NCBI GenBank assembly: GCA_020433785.1
Contig: JAGRCC010001134.1
Coordinates: forward strand, 1-9,860
Direction of reading: 5' to 3'
Length of the DNA: 9,860 nucleotides
From: Anaerolineae bacterium
GTDB lineage: Bacteria > Chloroflexota > Anaerolineae > 4572-78 > J111
How positions within the stretch are numbered: position 1 is the first letter of the stretch; each line of letters opens with the position of its first letter. The notes under the pieces were generated by a model, which saw nothing but the letters and a program-made list of their open reading frames with translations, did no database searches and was not told the origin of the DNA. The position numbers and the translations under genes were made by a program. Positions 1 through 7,405 of this stretch are shown piece after piece.

Positions 1-58
1 AAGCTTTCTTAATTTACACTGTAGTTAGTTTTTGAGACTAAATGCGAACCCATTAAGA

Positions 59-2671
59 ATGGAAATGAACCCAAAGGGAAGGCCGACAGTTCAAAATTTA
101 CCTCTCCAGCTTCAGAGCCAGGCGCTTAAACTAAAACCGTTGAAATTCAGCCCTCACTATAAGGTTGACCTCTCGCCGCCGGCCACGGTCCGCTTGACTT
201 CGGCCGAGGATTTCTCGGTGCTAACGGGGCGTGCTTACTACCTATTAGTCCCATTACTCGATGGCCGGCATAGTATCACCACCATCATCGATCGGCTCCA
301 GGGGCAGGTCGCTATTTCTGATATTTTTTACGCCCTGATGCACCTGGCCGCTGAAGATTACGTTGTTGAAAATAGTCACGCCTCGGTAGCCGAGCTGGCT
401 AATTTGTGGCATCTTCTTGAAACCGACCCCCACCTATCCTTTAAACCGCACTTTCAGGTAGACGTTATTGAAGATAGTGTGTTTCTCGTTGCAGAAAAAG
501 AACATTTTGTACTGACCGGCCACTTTTACACCTTATTGGCGCCGCTGCTAACCGGCCAATATTCTGTTCGTCACATGATAACCCGTTTGCAGGGACAACT
601 CTCCGTGGCCGAGATTTATTATACGCTGCTCCATTTATACCTGGGCGGCTATATCACCGAAGCTGTTGACTCTATACCGGACCAGTTGGCGGCGTTCTGC
701 AGCCTCTTGAATGTTAGCCCGAAGTTGGCACAAGAGCGGCTGGCCAATACCAACATTGCCGTCACTTCGCTCGGTTCGGTTCCGGCTTCAGAGCTGGTCG
801 CTGTCCTGGAAGGTTTAGGCGTGCGGGTGGCTGAACCGTTCGATATGCATGTTGTCTTAGCCGACCATTATTTGCACGAAAGCCTGGACACAATTAACCG
901 GCAAGCCTTGCAAACTAAGCGGCCCTGGATGCTGGTCAAGCCGGTTGGCGCCACTATTTGGCTTGGGCCAATTTTCCAGCCCGACCAAACAGGATGCTGG
1001 CATTGCCTGGCAAAACGCCTGGGCGAAAATCAAGAAATAGAGGTGTTTATTCAGGCCAGAAAAGCCCACCAACCGGTCCGCCCCTCACCGCCGCCGGCTA
1101 CACTCCCTTCCACGCTTCAAACGGCGCTAAATATGGCCGCGATAGAAATTTTCAAGTGGATTATTGGTATTGGCAACGATCGCCTTGAGGGCAAGTTGGT
1201 CACCGTTGATTTTGTTTCGGGAAGCACGCAGCAACACAGCTTAACCCCTCGCCCTCAGTGTCCCAGTTGCGGCACCGCCAAATTTGGTTCTCGTCTAGAA
1301 CCCACCCCCATACGGCTAAGCCCCCGCAAAAAAGAGTTCGCTACTGCTACTACCGGCTGGCATCGAGTTTGCCCGCCTGAAGCTACGCTCAAACAGTATG
1401 GCCATCTTATCAGTCCTATCACCGGAATTGTTAAGGAATTGACTGACCTTTATCGGGATGAATGTCACTCAATTTACGTCTACAAAGCCACCCATAATTT
1501 TGGTACATCGGTTGAAAGTTGGTCTCGCTTACGCGACAGGTTGCAGACCGGCGGCAGTGCCGGCAAGGGGCAAACCGAGACCCAGGCCCAAGCCAGTGCT
1601 TTTGGTGAAGCCATCGAACGATATGGAGGTGTTTTTCAGGGCGATGAGGTCAGGCGTCGAGCCAGTTATCGAGCCATGGGCCAGGCGGCCATTCATCCCA
1701 ATGACTGTCTGAATTTTAGCCAGGCCCAATACGATGATCGCCACCAATGGAATGCTCAAGGCTTCAAATACCTTTTTACCCCCGACCCGTTTGATGACAC
1801 CCAACAAATTGAATGGTCACCCGTTTGGTCCTTAACTCATCAAGAATTCAAGTATTTGCCGACGGGCTATTGCTATTATCATTATCCCTGGCCCCAGGAT
1901 CAGTTTTTCTGTCGGGCTGACTCAAATGGCTGTGCGGCCGGCAATTATTTAGAAGAGGCAATTTTGCACGGGTTTATGGAACTGGTTGAGCGAGATTGTG
2001 TCAGTATGTGGTGGTACAACAGTCTGCGGCGACCGGCGGTGGATTTGAGCACCTTTGCCGAGCCTTTCTTTAAAACCCAACTGGCCGCCTACCAGGAACT
2101 CCGGCGTGATCTGTGGGTTTTAGACCTCACTAACGATCTGGAAATCCCTGCCTTTGCCGCCGTTTCGAGGCGCACTGACCATCAAGTTGAAGATATCATT
2201 TTTGGGTTTGGGGCTCATTTTGATCCTAAAATTGGGATTCTGCGTGCTTTGACCGAGATCAACCAGGCCCTGCCCCTGGTCACCTACCCGGGCGCAGGTT
2301 ATCCTACGACCGATCAAACGATGATCCGGTGGTGGCAAACCGCCACTGTAGCCAATCAACCCTACTTGCTGCCCGACGAAACACTGAACCCCAAAACCGG
2401 GACCGACCATCCACGGTTGTGGAGCGACGATTTAAAGGATGACATTATCACCTGTATAAAAATTGCCGAACGGCATGGTCTGGAAATGCTGGTCTTGGAT
2501 CAAACTCGTCCGGATATCGGGCTGCCGGTTTGTCGGGTTATCATCCCGGGCTTGCGCCACTTCTGGCCCAGATTTGGGCCGGGGCGGCTTTATGATGTGC
2601 CGGTTCAGTTAGGTTGGCTACCCAAGCCCCTCCCGGAAAGCGATCTCAACCCGGTTCCCATATTTATTTAA
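59..2671 (+). CDS. Fused TOMM cyclodehydratase: leader-recognition modules, E1-like domain and YcaO domain
   Basis: This is probably the ATP-dependent cyclodehydratase that converts Cys/Ser/Thr of a ribosomal precursor peptide into thiazolines/oxazolines. From the ATG at 59 it is 870 aa. Residues about 30-104 and 128-201 are two tandem copies of a small winged-helix-like module (F-x-PH then LTGxxYxLLxPLLxG, RLQGQ, IxYxLxHL), of the type that binds TOMM leader peptides. An E1/ThiF-like region follows, with zinc-type pairs CWHC (313-316) and CPSC (401-404). The YcaO domain spans about 457-870, with SAGKG (500-504), an SAFGEAIERY segment (513-522), NGCAAGNYLEEAI (623-635) and ELVERD (641-646), the expected ATP/Mg-binding acidic clusters. 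The C-terminus is proline-rich (PKPLP, then NPVPIFI), as in cyclodehydratase YcaO proteins. The start is uncertain: an in-frame TTG at 32 and an ATG at 65 are alternatives and none has a convincing Shine-Dalgarno. It is the first gene of a four-gene operon. Family assignment is confident; the substrate is unknown. Confidence 0.92.
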   Translation: MEMNPKGRPTVQNLPLQLQSQALKLKPLKFSPHYKVDLSPPATVRLTSAEDFSVLTGRAYYLLVPLLDGRHSITTIIDRLQGQVAISDIFYALMHLAAEDYVVENSHASVAELANLWHLLETDPHLSFKPHFQVDVIEDSVFLVAEKEHFVLTGHFYTLLAPLLTGQYSVRHMITRLQGQLSVAEIYYTLLHLYLGGYITEAVDSIPDQLAAFCSLLNVSPKLAQERLANTNIAVTSLGSVPASELVAVLEGLGVRVAEPFDMHVVLADHYLHESLDTINRQALQTKRPWMLVKPVGATIWLGPIFQPDQTGCWHCLAKRLGENQEIEVFIQARKAHQPVRPSPPPATLPSTLQTALNMAAIEIFKWIIGIGNDRLEGKLVTVDFVSGSTQQHSLTPRPQCPSCGTAKFGSRLEPTPIRLSPRKKEFATATTGWHRVCPPEATLKQYGHLISPITGIVKELTDLYRDECHSIYVYKATHNFGTSVESWSRLRDRLQTGGSAGKGQTETQAQASAFGEAIERYGGVFQGDEVRRRASYRAMGQAAIHPNDCLNFSQAQYDDRHQWNAQGFKYLFTPDPFDDTQQIEWSPVWSLTHQEFKYLPTGYCYYHYPWPQDQFFCRADSNGCAAGNYLEEAILHGFMELVERDCVSMWWYNSLRRPAVDLSTFAEPFFKTQLAAYQELRRDLWVLDLTNDLEIPAFAAVSRRTDHQVEDIIFGFGAHFDPKIGILRALTEINQALPLVTYPGAGYPTTDQTMIRWWQTATVANQPYLLPDETLNPKTGTDHPRLWSDDLKDDIITCIKIAERHGLEMLVLDQTRPDIGLPVCRVIIPGLRHFWPRFGPGRLYDVPVQLGWLPKPLPESDLNPVPIFI
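146..733 (+). repeat. Tandem duplication of the N-terminal recognition-type module within the cyclodehydratase
   Basis: The encoded protein repeats with a period of about 98 residues. Copy one begins KFSPHYKVDL and copy two begins SFKPHFQVDV. Both continue with a vLTGxxYxLLxPLLxG stretch, an RLQGQ stretch, an I(F/Y)YxLxHL stretch and a closing Y(V/I)xE. The linkers after each copy also match loosely (LWHLLETDP versus FCSLLNVSP). The similarity is clear in protein and much weaker in DNA, so the duplication is old. Members of this family as I know them usually carry one such module. Confidence 0.8.
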
Positions 2672-2676
2672 GAAGG
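2671..2676 (+). promoter_or_regulatory. Likely ribosome binding site for the SagB-type dehydrogenase
   Basis: AGAAGG begins on the last base of the upstream stop codon and lies 15 nt before the ATG at 2692. The spacing is longer than ideal. It is still the only purine-rich site near that ATG, and it favours it over the in-frame TTG at 2614 inside the upstream gene. Confidence 0.45.
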
Positions 2677-2691
2677 TTTCTTTGGCGTCAT

Positions 2692-4125
2692 ATGCCTGCA
2701 TCGATAAAATTTTCTTTCAAGAAAGAAATAGCCTTAATTGAAACGCCTAATCAAGCGCCTGTTTTACAGGTGACGGGCAACACCTTAAGCCTGGACCACC
2801 TCCCGGCCGGCCTGTTGGCTGCCTTCAGAATTTTGGACAACGAGGGCGCAACCCGACCGCAACTTACCGAACTGGTGGCTCAATCTGAGGGGGCGGCTGG
2901 CGTCGCCGATTTTGACGCTTATCTTGATCGCTTTATCAAACTGGGGTTCATCTGCCAAACAGTCGATACGGATAGCGGCCCTTTGGCTACCCTTGTCCCG
3001 TTTGGCCCATCTGCCTCAATTTCCACGGACAAGGTAAACAAAAATAACCTATACATTTTGTCGCGCTTTGCCTATTGCCATCAGGTTGACGGGCAAATGG
3101 TGCTGGAATCACCGCTGACCACGGCGCAGATCATTTTGCACGATTGGCGTAGTTTGGCCCTGATTGGCGGACTGACCAGGCCAAATACTTATATTGACCT
3201 TTGCCGTGAAGTTGCTGGCATCTCACCGGAAGCCGCCAAACTATTTTTTGTACTGCTGTTAAACATGAACGCTATCGCCATAGTCGAAGACTCAACAAGT
3301 CGGGCAGAAGAGAATCGGGCCTTGGCGCCGTGGGAATTTCATGATCTGCTCTTTCACGCCAGAAGCAGGTTAGGGCGACATGGTTATCCATACGGTGCAG
3401 TTTATCCTCTCAAGGGGATAATCGAGCCGCCCCCTGTGACTAAACCGCCGATGTCGGACCAGGTTATTGACCTCTATAAGCCCGATTTGGATCAGTTAAA
3501 AGAAACCGATCTTCCTTTTACTTTTGTTCTGGAGCAACGGCGTTCGATCAGACAGTACGGCGAGCGCCCCATAACCCAGACCCAGTTGGGTGAGTTTCTC
3601 TACCGGGTCGGTCGGGTCAAAACCACTATCAATAAAAACTCGGAGGATCTGACTCTCCGGCCTTATCCCTCTGGCGGAGCACGGCATAGTTTAGAACTGT
3701 ATCTGGTGGTCAACACCTGCCTTAATATCCCCAAAGGAATATACCATTACGCCCCGGAGCTGCACCAGCTTGGCCGGCTGCCGGCCAACAATGACTATTT
3801 TGACCAACTCTTACGATGGGGTCGCTTTGCCCTGGAAGACCAGGATACTCCTCAAGTCTTGATTGCCATCACCGCCCGTTTTGCCCGGGTTTACTGGAAA
3901 TATAAATCGATGGCTTACGCCTTGATTTTGAAGGATGTGGGTGTTTTATATCAAACAATGTATCTGGTGGCCACGGCAATGGACTTGGCTCCCTGCGCGA
4001 TTGGCGGGGGCAACTCCGATTTGTTTGCCAAAGCAATCGGTACGGATTACTATGAAGAAACATCGGTGGGAGAATTTGCCTTGGGCAGCAAACCCAAACT
4101 GGAAGTTAATCGTAATGAAAGCTAA
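2692..4125 (+). CDS. SagB-type FMN-dependent azoline dehydrogenase
   Basis: This 477-aa protein should oxidise peptide thiazolines/oxazolines to thiazoles/oxazoles using FMN, directly after the cyclodehydratase acts. The N-terminal half (about 1-245) has the SagB/ThcOx accessory layout, including SRFAYCH (124-130), G-Q-M-V-LESP (134-141) and winged-helix-like stretches. The nitroreductase fold covers about 276-465. It has RRSIRQYG (283-290), the flavin-contacting YPSGGARHSLELYLVV (325-340), WKYKSMAY (402-409), a long helix LILKDVGVLYQTMYLVA, GGGNSDLF (438-445) and SVGEFALG (458-465). The Lys-Tyr of WKY is the pair expected to be catalytic by analogy with characterised azoline dehydrogenases. 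I chose ATG 2692 because it follows the upstream stop by 20 nt. A longer TTG start at 2614 would add 26 basic residues encoded over the YcaO gene, which looks like a reading-frame extension. The gene overlaps the next by 11 nt. Confidence 0.92.
   Translation: MPASIKFSFKKEIALIETPNQAPVLQVTGNTLSLDHLPAGLLAAFRILDNEGATRPQLTELVAQSEGAAGVADFDAYLDRFIKLGFICQTVDTDSGPLATLVPFGPSASISTDKVNKNNLYILSRFAYCHQVDGQMVLESPLTTAQIILHDWRSLALIGGLTRPNTYIDLCREVAGISPEAAKLFFVLLLNMNAIAIVEDSTSRAEENRALAPWEFHDLLFHARSRLGRHGYPYGAVYPLKGIIEPPPVTKPPMSDQVIDLYKPDLDQLKETDLPFTFVLEQRRSIRQYGERPITQTQLGEFLYRVGRVKTTINKNSEDLTLRPYPSGGARHSLELYLVVNTCLNIPKGIYHYAPELHQLGRLPANNDYFDQLLRWGRFALEDQDTPQVLIAITARFARVYWKYKSMAYALILKDVGVLYQTMYLVATAMDLAPCAIGGGNSDLFAKAIGTDYYEETSVGEFALGSKPKLEVNRNES
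4101..4105 (+). promoter_or_regulatory. Ribosome binding site setting the start of the PaaK-like gene
   Basis: GGAAG sits inside the end of the dehydrogenase gene, 9 nt before the ATG at 4115. It supports this ATG over in-frame starts further upstream (from 3935), which would read through dehydrogenase coding sequence and give a tryptophan-rich, non-homologous extension. Confidence 0.6.
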
Positions 4126-5464
4126 CGTTAAGCTGCGGGGCCAGCCTGGTGACACTCAACATACTCTCGCTCCGAACCGGTCCGATGCGGCTCTGGCTCG
4201 GTCACCACTTCAGCATCAGGCCAGGCAGGCGTATCAATCAGAGCAGTTGCTGCGTTTAATTCAGCATGCTTATGAAACCTGCCCCTACTATACCCGTCTC
4301 TTTAAGCGCCTGAATTTGTCGCCGAAGATGATAACGGACCGCTCGGATTTACAGCGCTTGCCGTTATTGGGTCGTCAAACCGTGCGCCAACATTTCAATG
4401 ACTTGTGCTCCGACCGAACCGATATTGCCGGTGCTCACCTGCACCGAACAGCCGGTTCCACCGGCGAGCCTGTCCAAATTCTGTGGGACAAAGCCACACA
4501 TCGCTATTGGCAAAGGGCGCTATTGACTATTGTCCACGATTATGGGGTGCAGCTAACCCACTTTTTACCGTTCCAATCGGGCCTTATCTTTGTAACCGCC
4601 TTTCCAGATAACCGGTCATACAGCCGCCCTCTACCCCACTTTAACTATGCGTATGGCCGCCGGCTCAATATCCATCCCACCCACTGGCGTTCCCCGTTGG
4701 AGACAATCAAATTTATCCATCAGCATCAACCCGTCCTACTGAGTGGCCTTCCAGAGCACCTATTGTTTCTACAACAACTTGCCCTGGAGGCAGACCCAAC
4801 CAGGCAATATCCCCTTGCCCCCCAATTAGTGTTGAGCGGTGGCAACACCCTGTCTCAAACTAACAAAACGCGGCTGGAGACATATTTTCAGGCTCCCGTT
4901 GTGGATTGCTACGTTTCGCAAGAGTTTGGTTTTATCGGGCGGGCGTGCTCGTCGGGGTATCACCTTGATGATAGTTTAATCGTGGAGATGATTAAGCCGG
5001 ACGGCAGCCCGGCCCCGCCCAGCGAAAGCGGCGAGATTGTCATCACCAGTTTGCGTAACTTTAGTATGCCCCTGATTCGGTATCGAATTGGTGACCGGGG
5101 CCAACTAGCCACAACTCCCTGTGCCTGTCCCACCCCAACCCCACGCTTAGACCGGCTCGAGGGTCGAGACAACCAGTTTTTTATTAAAGCCGATGGCACT
5201 CTCATGCATCCTTTCACTTTTATTAAACATCTGAATCAACTTCCCTTATTTCAATATCAGGTGATCCAGCAGGACACAGCCACGGTTGTGGTCAAATACG
5301 TTGGCGATCAAACTGCCGCCTCGATTGGCTCCCAAATTTCAAGCTGTATTCATCAAGCGGTTGGACCAATCACGATCCGGCTTGAAAGGGTGACTCACCT
5401 GGGAGAGCCGGGGCAAAAGATTCAAAACTTTATTTCTTTTGTGCCGACCTCAAACAATGATTGA
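4115..5464 (+). CDS. PaaK/CapK-like adenylate-forming enzyme (phenylacetate-CoA ligase family)
   Basis: This is a 449-aa member of the phenylacetate-CoA ligase / coenzyme F390 synthetase-like branch of the ANL superfamily, which activates a carboxylate as an acyl-AMP and often transfers it to a thiol or amine. The N-terminal part has the family's AYETCPYYTRLF helix (52-63). The ATP-binding loop is RTAGSTGEP (111-119). YVSQEFGFIG (266-275) is the adenine/carboxylate-site motif, GEIVITSLRNFSMPLIRYRIGDRG (306-329) holds the ribose-binding Asp, and RLEGRDNQF (347-355) is the hinge. A C-terminal Lys in EPGQKIQNF (431-439) could be the domain-alternation lysine. A Cys pair, PCACP (335-339), lies where many PaaK-like proteins carry cysteines. 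No carrier protein is encoded nearby, so the acceptor is unknown. Overlaps of 11 nt upstream and 8 nt downstream place it in the azole operon. The family is clear; the substrate cannot be read from sequence. Confidence 0.88.
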   Translation: MKANVKLRGQPGDTQHTLAPNRSDAALARSPLQHQARQAYQSEQLLRLIQHAYETCPYYTRLFKRLNLSPKMITDRSDLQRLPLLGRQTVRQHFNDLCSDRTDIAGAHLHRTAGSTGEPVQILWDKATHRYWQRALLTIVHDYGVQLTHFLPFQSGLIFVTAFPDNRSYSRPLPHFNYAYGRRLNIHPTHWRSPLETIKFIHQHQPVLLSGLPEHLLFLQQLALEADPTRQYPLAPQLVLSGGNTLSQTNKTRLETYFQAPVVDCYVSQEFGFIGRACSSGYHLDDSLIVEMIKPDGSPAPPSESGEIVITSLRNFSMPLIRYRIGDRGQLATTPCACPTPTPRLDRLEGRDNQFFIKADGTLMHPFTFIKHLNQLPLFQYQVIQQDTATVVVKYVGDQTAASIGSQISSCIHQAVGPITIRLERVTHLGEPGQKIQNFISFVPTSNND

Positions 5465-6212
5465 CGAAACTGAACTTTATCGCCAAGATCACCCCCACCG
5501 CTGCCTGGAGTATATTCAGCACTTTTTTGAACAGGCCCAATATCCCTATGTCCAGGCGGTCTATGTTATGGGCAGTGTTGTTACTGGAGATTACCACCTT
5601 GGTTATTCTGACCTGGACATCATCATCTTCACGAATGCCATTGACCTGACAGAACTTATGGACTCGTTACGGGCACTCAACGCCAAATTATGGATTGTCA
5701 ATTTTCACTTACTCAAACCCAATGATGTTCCTCCACCCGATCTGCTCTTCACCGCCCGCTTGCTGGCCGAGTCGGAGCTATTATTTGGGCAAGATTTGTT
5801 GAGCACGCTCAATAAAATTCCGGGGCCAGCCCTGCGACATCAACTATTATTATTGCTCAGCCAGCAGATTGTCTCTTTGCGCGCTTTCTATTGCTCCAAA
5901 GTACTGGAAAAATACAAGCCCGACAAAATCATGTACGATGCTCAAAAACTCTCTTTGTTCGGCCTGCGGGCGCTGTTACTGGTGCTTGGCGAAAAAAACA
6001 CCCAACGCCAACATATTATCAATTATGTTACCGCTACAGAAAATATCCTGACGCCGATGAATCAGCAATTCTTCTTCAATTTGCTGGACCGGTTTGAAAA
6101 GCAACAAAATCCGGATACGCATGATGAATGCTTATTGGTGTTACAGCAAACTATCAGTTTATTGGAAGAAGTCCAAGCTTATATCTTTAAGTACCACCTT
6201 GGCAATTCATAA
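5457..6212 (+). CDS. Minimal nucleotidyltransferase (DNA polymerase beta superfamily) with helical C-terminus
   Basis: This 251-aa protein has the nucleotidyltransferase signature GSVVTGDYHLGYSDLDI at 39-55 (G-S, then S-D-x-D), which would bind metal and NTP. It is followed by an alpha-helical C-terminal half (about 125-245), as in small antibiotic or protein nucleotidyltransferases. It would transfer a nucleoside monophosphate to a small molecule, peptide or protein. The usual third carboxylate strand would fall near KLWIVNFHLL (77-86), where I see Asn and His but no Asp/Glu, so activity is uncertain. The ATG at 5457 overlaps the upstream gene by 8 nt and has no separate Shine-Dalgarno, suggesting translational coupling; a TTG at 5439 is a weaker alternative. 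It is the last gene of the azole operon. A tailoring, self-protection or regulatory role is possible, and I cannot choose between them. Confidence 0.82.
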   Translation: MIDETELYRQDHPHRCLEYIQHFFEQAQYPYVQAVYVMGSVVTGDYHLGYSDLDIIIFTNAIDLTELMDSLRALNAKLWIVNFHLLKPNDVPPPDLLFTARLLAESELLFGQDLLSTLNKIPGPALRHQLLLLLSQQIVSLRAFYCSKVLEKYKPDKIMYDAQKLSLFGLRALLLVLGEKNTQRQHIINYVTATENILTPMNQQFFFNLLDRFEKQQNPDTHDECLLVLQQTISLLEEVQAYIFKYHLGNS

Positions 6213-6221
6213 TCCCCCTTG

Positions 6222-6240
6222 TGATATAATAAAATATAAT
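6222..6240 (+). promoter_or_regulatory. Candidate extended -10 promoter for the lipoprotein gene
   Basis: TGATATAAT (6222-6230) matches the extended -10 consensus TGnTATAAT exactly. A second TATAAT follows at 6235-6240. A TTGGCA at 6199-6204 resembles a -35 but its 20-nt spacer is long, which fits dependence on the extended -10. Transcription would start about 6237-6247, some 60 nt before the ATG at 6303. There is no recognisable terminator for the upstream operon in this gap. Confidence 0.45.
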
Positions 6241-6302
6241 GATTAAATCGCTGCTCTTGGTTTTATTGAAAATTAATTGGGTATCAAACTGGTAATTAAC
6301 AG

Positions 6303-6800
6303 ATGAAATATAGAACCGTCTATTCTGTGTATCTATTGTTTAGCCTCACAATTTTGGTTCTATGGGGTTGTGCTTCAGAGACCGATACGTGTTCTCAAGG
6401 CGAAAATATGACTAATCCACGGTTAGTCGCTGGCCTTGAGGTCTTAGACGATGGGCCTGGGGTGCGTATTACTTGGGATCAAGGAACTGAGCAAGGCGCC
6501 TCGCTGCCAACGCGTTATTTTGAAGGGGTAAGCGTTGAGGATGATCTAGGTATCGTTCAATCCATTGGATTAACCAACGAGCGCGAAATTACCATCAAAT
6601 TCGCTGACCTAACTTCGTATTTGCAAAAAGAGAAAAAAGTTGATTTATTACTCATCTTTCCAGATAGAGAACCGTTTATCGCTTGTCGTCATCCGGGAAT
6701 GGGGGATAGATATTTTCTCAAGATGCACCTAACCTTTACCGATGAAAATGAATTAGAGCAGGCTACCTTTGAACAATCAGTTCGCTTGGGTCCCATTTAA
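6303..6800 (+). CDS. Small putative lipoprotein of unknown function
   Basis: I do not recognise a family for this 165-aa protein. It starts with a basic MKYR, then a hydrophobic stretch (about 7-21) ending in a lipobox-like LWGC with the lipidated Cys at 23. The Trp at -2 is unusual for a lipobox but tolerable. The mature part is soluble-looking and acidic. It contains VRITWDQGTEQ and a run suggesting beta strands (VDLLLIFPDREPF, RYFLKMHLTFTDE), as in a small beta-sandwich. It also has two cysteines beyond the lipobox (C30 and one near 128). It should be anchored on the outer face of the membrane. The ATG at 6303 is the first in frame and leaves the signal peptide complete; no strong Shine-Dalgarno is visible. 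By eye its DNA is more AT-rich than the azole operon. The 38-nt gap to the next gene allows co-transcription. Confidence 0.72.
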   Translation: MKYRTVYSVYLLFSLTILVLWGCASETDTCSQGENMTNPRLVAGLEVLDDGPGVRITWDQGTEQGASLPTRYFEGVSVEDDLGIVQSIGLTNEREITIKFADLTSYLQKEKKVDLLLIFPDREPFIACRHPGMGDRYFLKMHLTFTDENELEQATFEQSVRLGPI

Positions 6801-6824
6801 AGATAGATGAAAGCGATCCTTCGT

Positions 6825-6831
6825 AAGGTGA
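6825..6831 (+). promoter_or_regulatory. Strong ribosome binding site for the DHFR-like gene
   Basis: AAGGTGA lies 7 nt upstream of the ATG at 6839, close to ideal in sequence and spacing, and confirms that start. Confidence 0.7.
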
Positions 6832-6838
6832 CGGATAA

Positions 6839-7405
6839 ATGACAATAGACGCATCCAAAGTGACAGTACATATGGTTTCAAGCCTTGATGGTTTCATCGC
6901 CAAACCAGACGGAAGCATTTCGTGGCTTGAATCATCAGACACTTACGAGCAGGGCGTTACTGGCGAAAACCCTGAAGAATTCATCCAGACCATAGACTGC
7001 TTTGTCATGGGCTCTAAGACCTATGAACATGCGCTTGAACTTTCACTGGAATTTGGCTGGCCCTATGGGGACGTACCAACGTTTGTGTTGACCAGCAGAA
7101 ACTTGCCGATCGACCGAGAGAGCATCGAATTCTACTCGGGTGACTTGAACAAATTTGTCAACGATAGGCTAAAACCGAACTACCAGAACATATGGCTTGT
7201 CGGCGGGGCCATGCTGGTTAAAGACTTTATCCGCCTTGGCCTGGTGGACGATATAAGACAAACCATCGTGCCGATTATTCTGGGTGACGGGACGCCGTTT
7301 TTTGACCACATCGGCCAAGAACAGGCCCTACACCTAAAAGACGTAACCGCCTTTAGGAACGGCCTGGTAGAACTATGGTATGAAGTAAGAAAAGGCCGGA
7401 GTTAA
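6839..7405 (+). CDS. Dihydrofolate reductase family protein (RibD C-terminal domain type)
   Basis: This 188-aa single-domain protein belongs to the RibD-C / YyaP-YwjB-like reductases, which have the dihydrofolate reductase fold and probably use NAD(P)H. Visible family motifs are SLDGFIA (15-21), the WLES stretch after it, FVMGSKTYE (55-63), FVLTSRNLP (82-90), the dinucleotide-site IWLVGGAMLV (118-127) and the conserved PIILGDGTPFF (145-155). The chain closes on a typical VELWYEV strand. The length is normal for the family. Many such proteins sit beside regulators or transferases and have no defined substrate, and it is not expected to be the housekeeping folate enzyme. The stop codon overlaps that of the convergent regulator gene in TTAA (7402-7405), with no terminator between them. 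Confidence 0.9.
   Translation: MTIDASKVTVHMVSSLDGFIAKPDGSISWLESSDTYEQGVTGENPEEFIQTIDCFVMGSKTYEHALELSLEFGWPYGDVPTFVLTSRNLPIDRESIEFYSGDLNKFVNDRLKPNYQNIWLVGGAMLVKDFIRLGLVDDIRQTIVPIILGDGTPFFDHIGQEQALHLKDVTAFRNGLVELWYEVRKGRS

Noticed and set aside
1..58. Possible tail of an upstream gene or precursor peptide ending before the cyclodehydratase.
   Set aside because: Only a few codons are visible before stops in each frame (ending at 12, 28 and 35), too few to support any call.
1529..1807. Minus-strand open frame of 92 codons.
   Set aside because: It lies antisense to the conserved YcaO ATP-binding segment and shows no independent motif or start signal.
2614..2691. TTG-initiated N-terminal extension of the SagB-type dehydrogenase.
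   Set aside because: It lies inside the YcaO gene, and the 26 extra residues look like out-of-frame translation; the ATG at 2692 fits the family's start better.
3935..4114. Upstream extension of the PaaK-like reading frame within the dehydrogenase gene.
   Set aside because: The extension is Trp-rich and unlike the family; the ATG at 4115 has a properly spaced GGAAG.
6239..6295. 18-codon reading frame starting ATG ATT AAA, considered as a missing precursor peptide.
   Set aside because: It encodes a short hydrophobic peptide with no Cys, no Thr and only two Ser. It overlaps the predicted -10 element and has no ribosome binding site.
6273..6299. TTAATT/AATTAA inverted repeat before the lipoprotein gene, considered as a terminator.
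   Set aside because: The stem is entirely AT with a 15-base loop and no following T run, so it is too weak for an intrinsic terminator.
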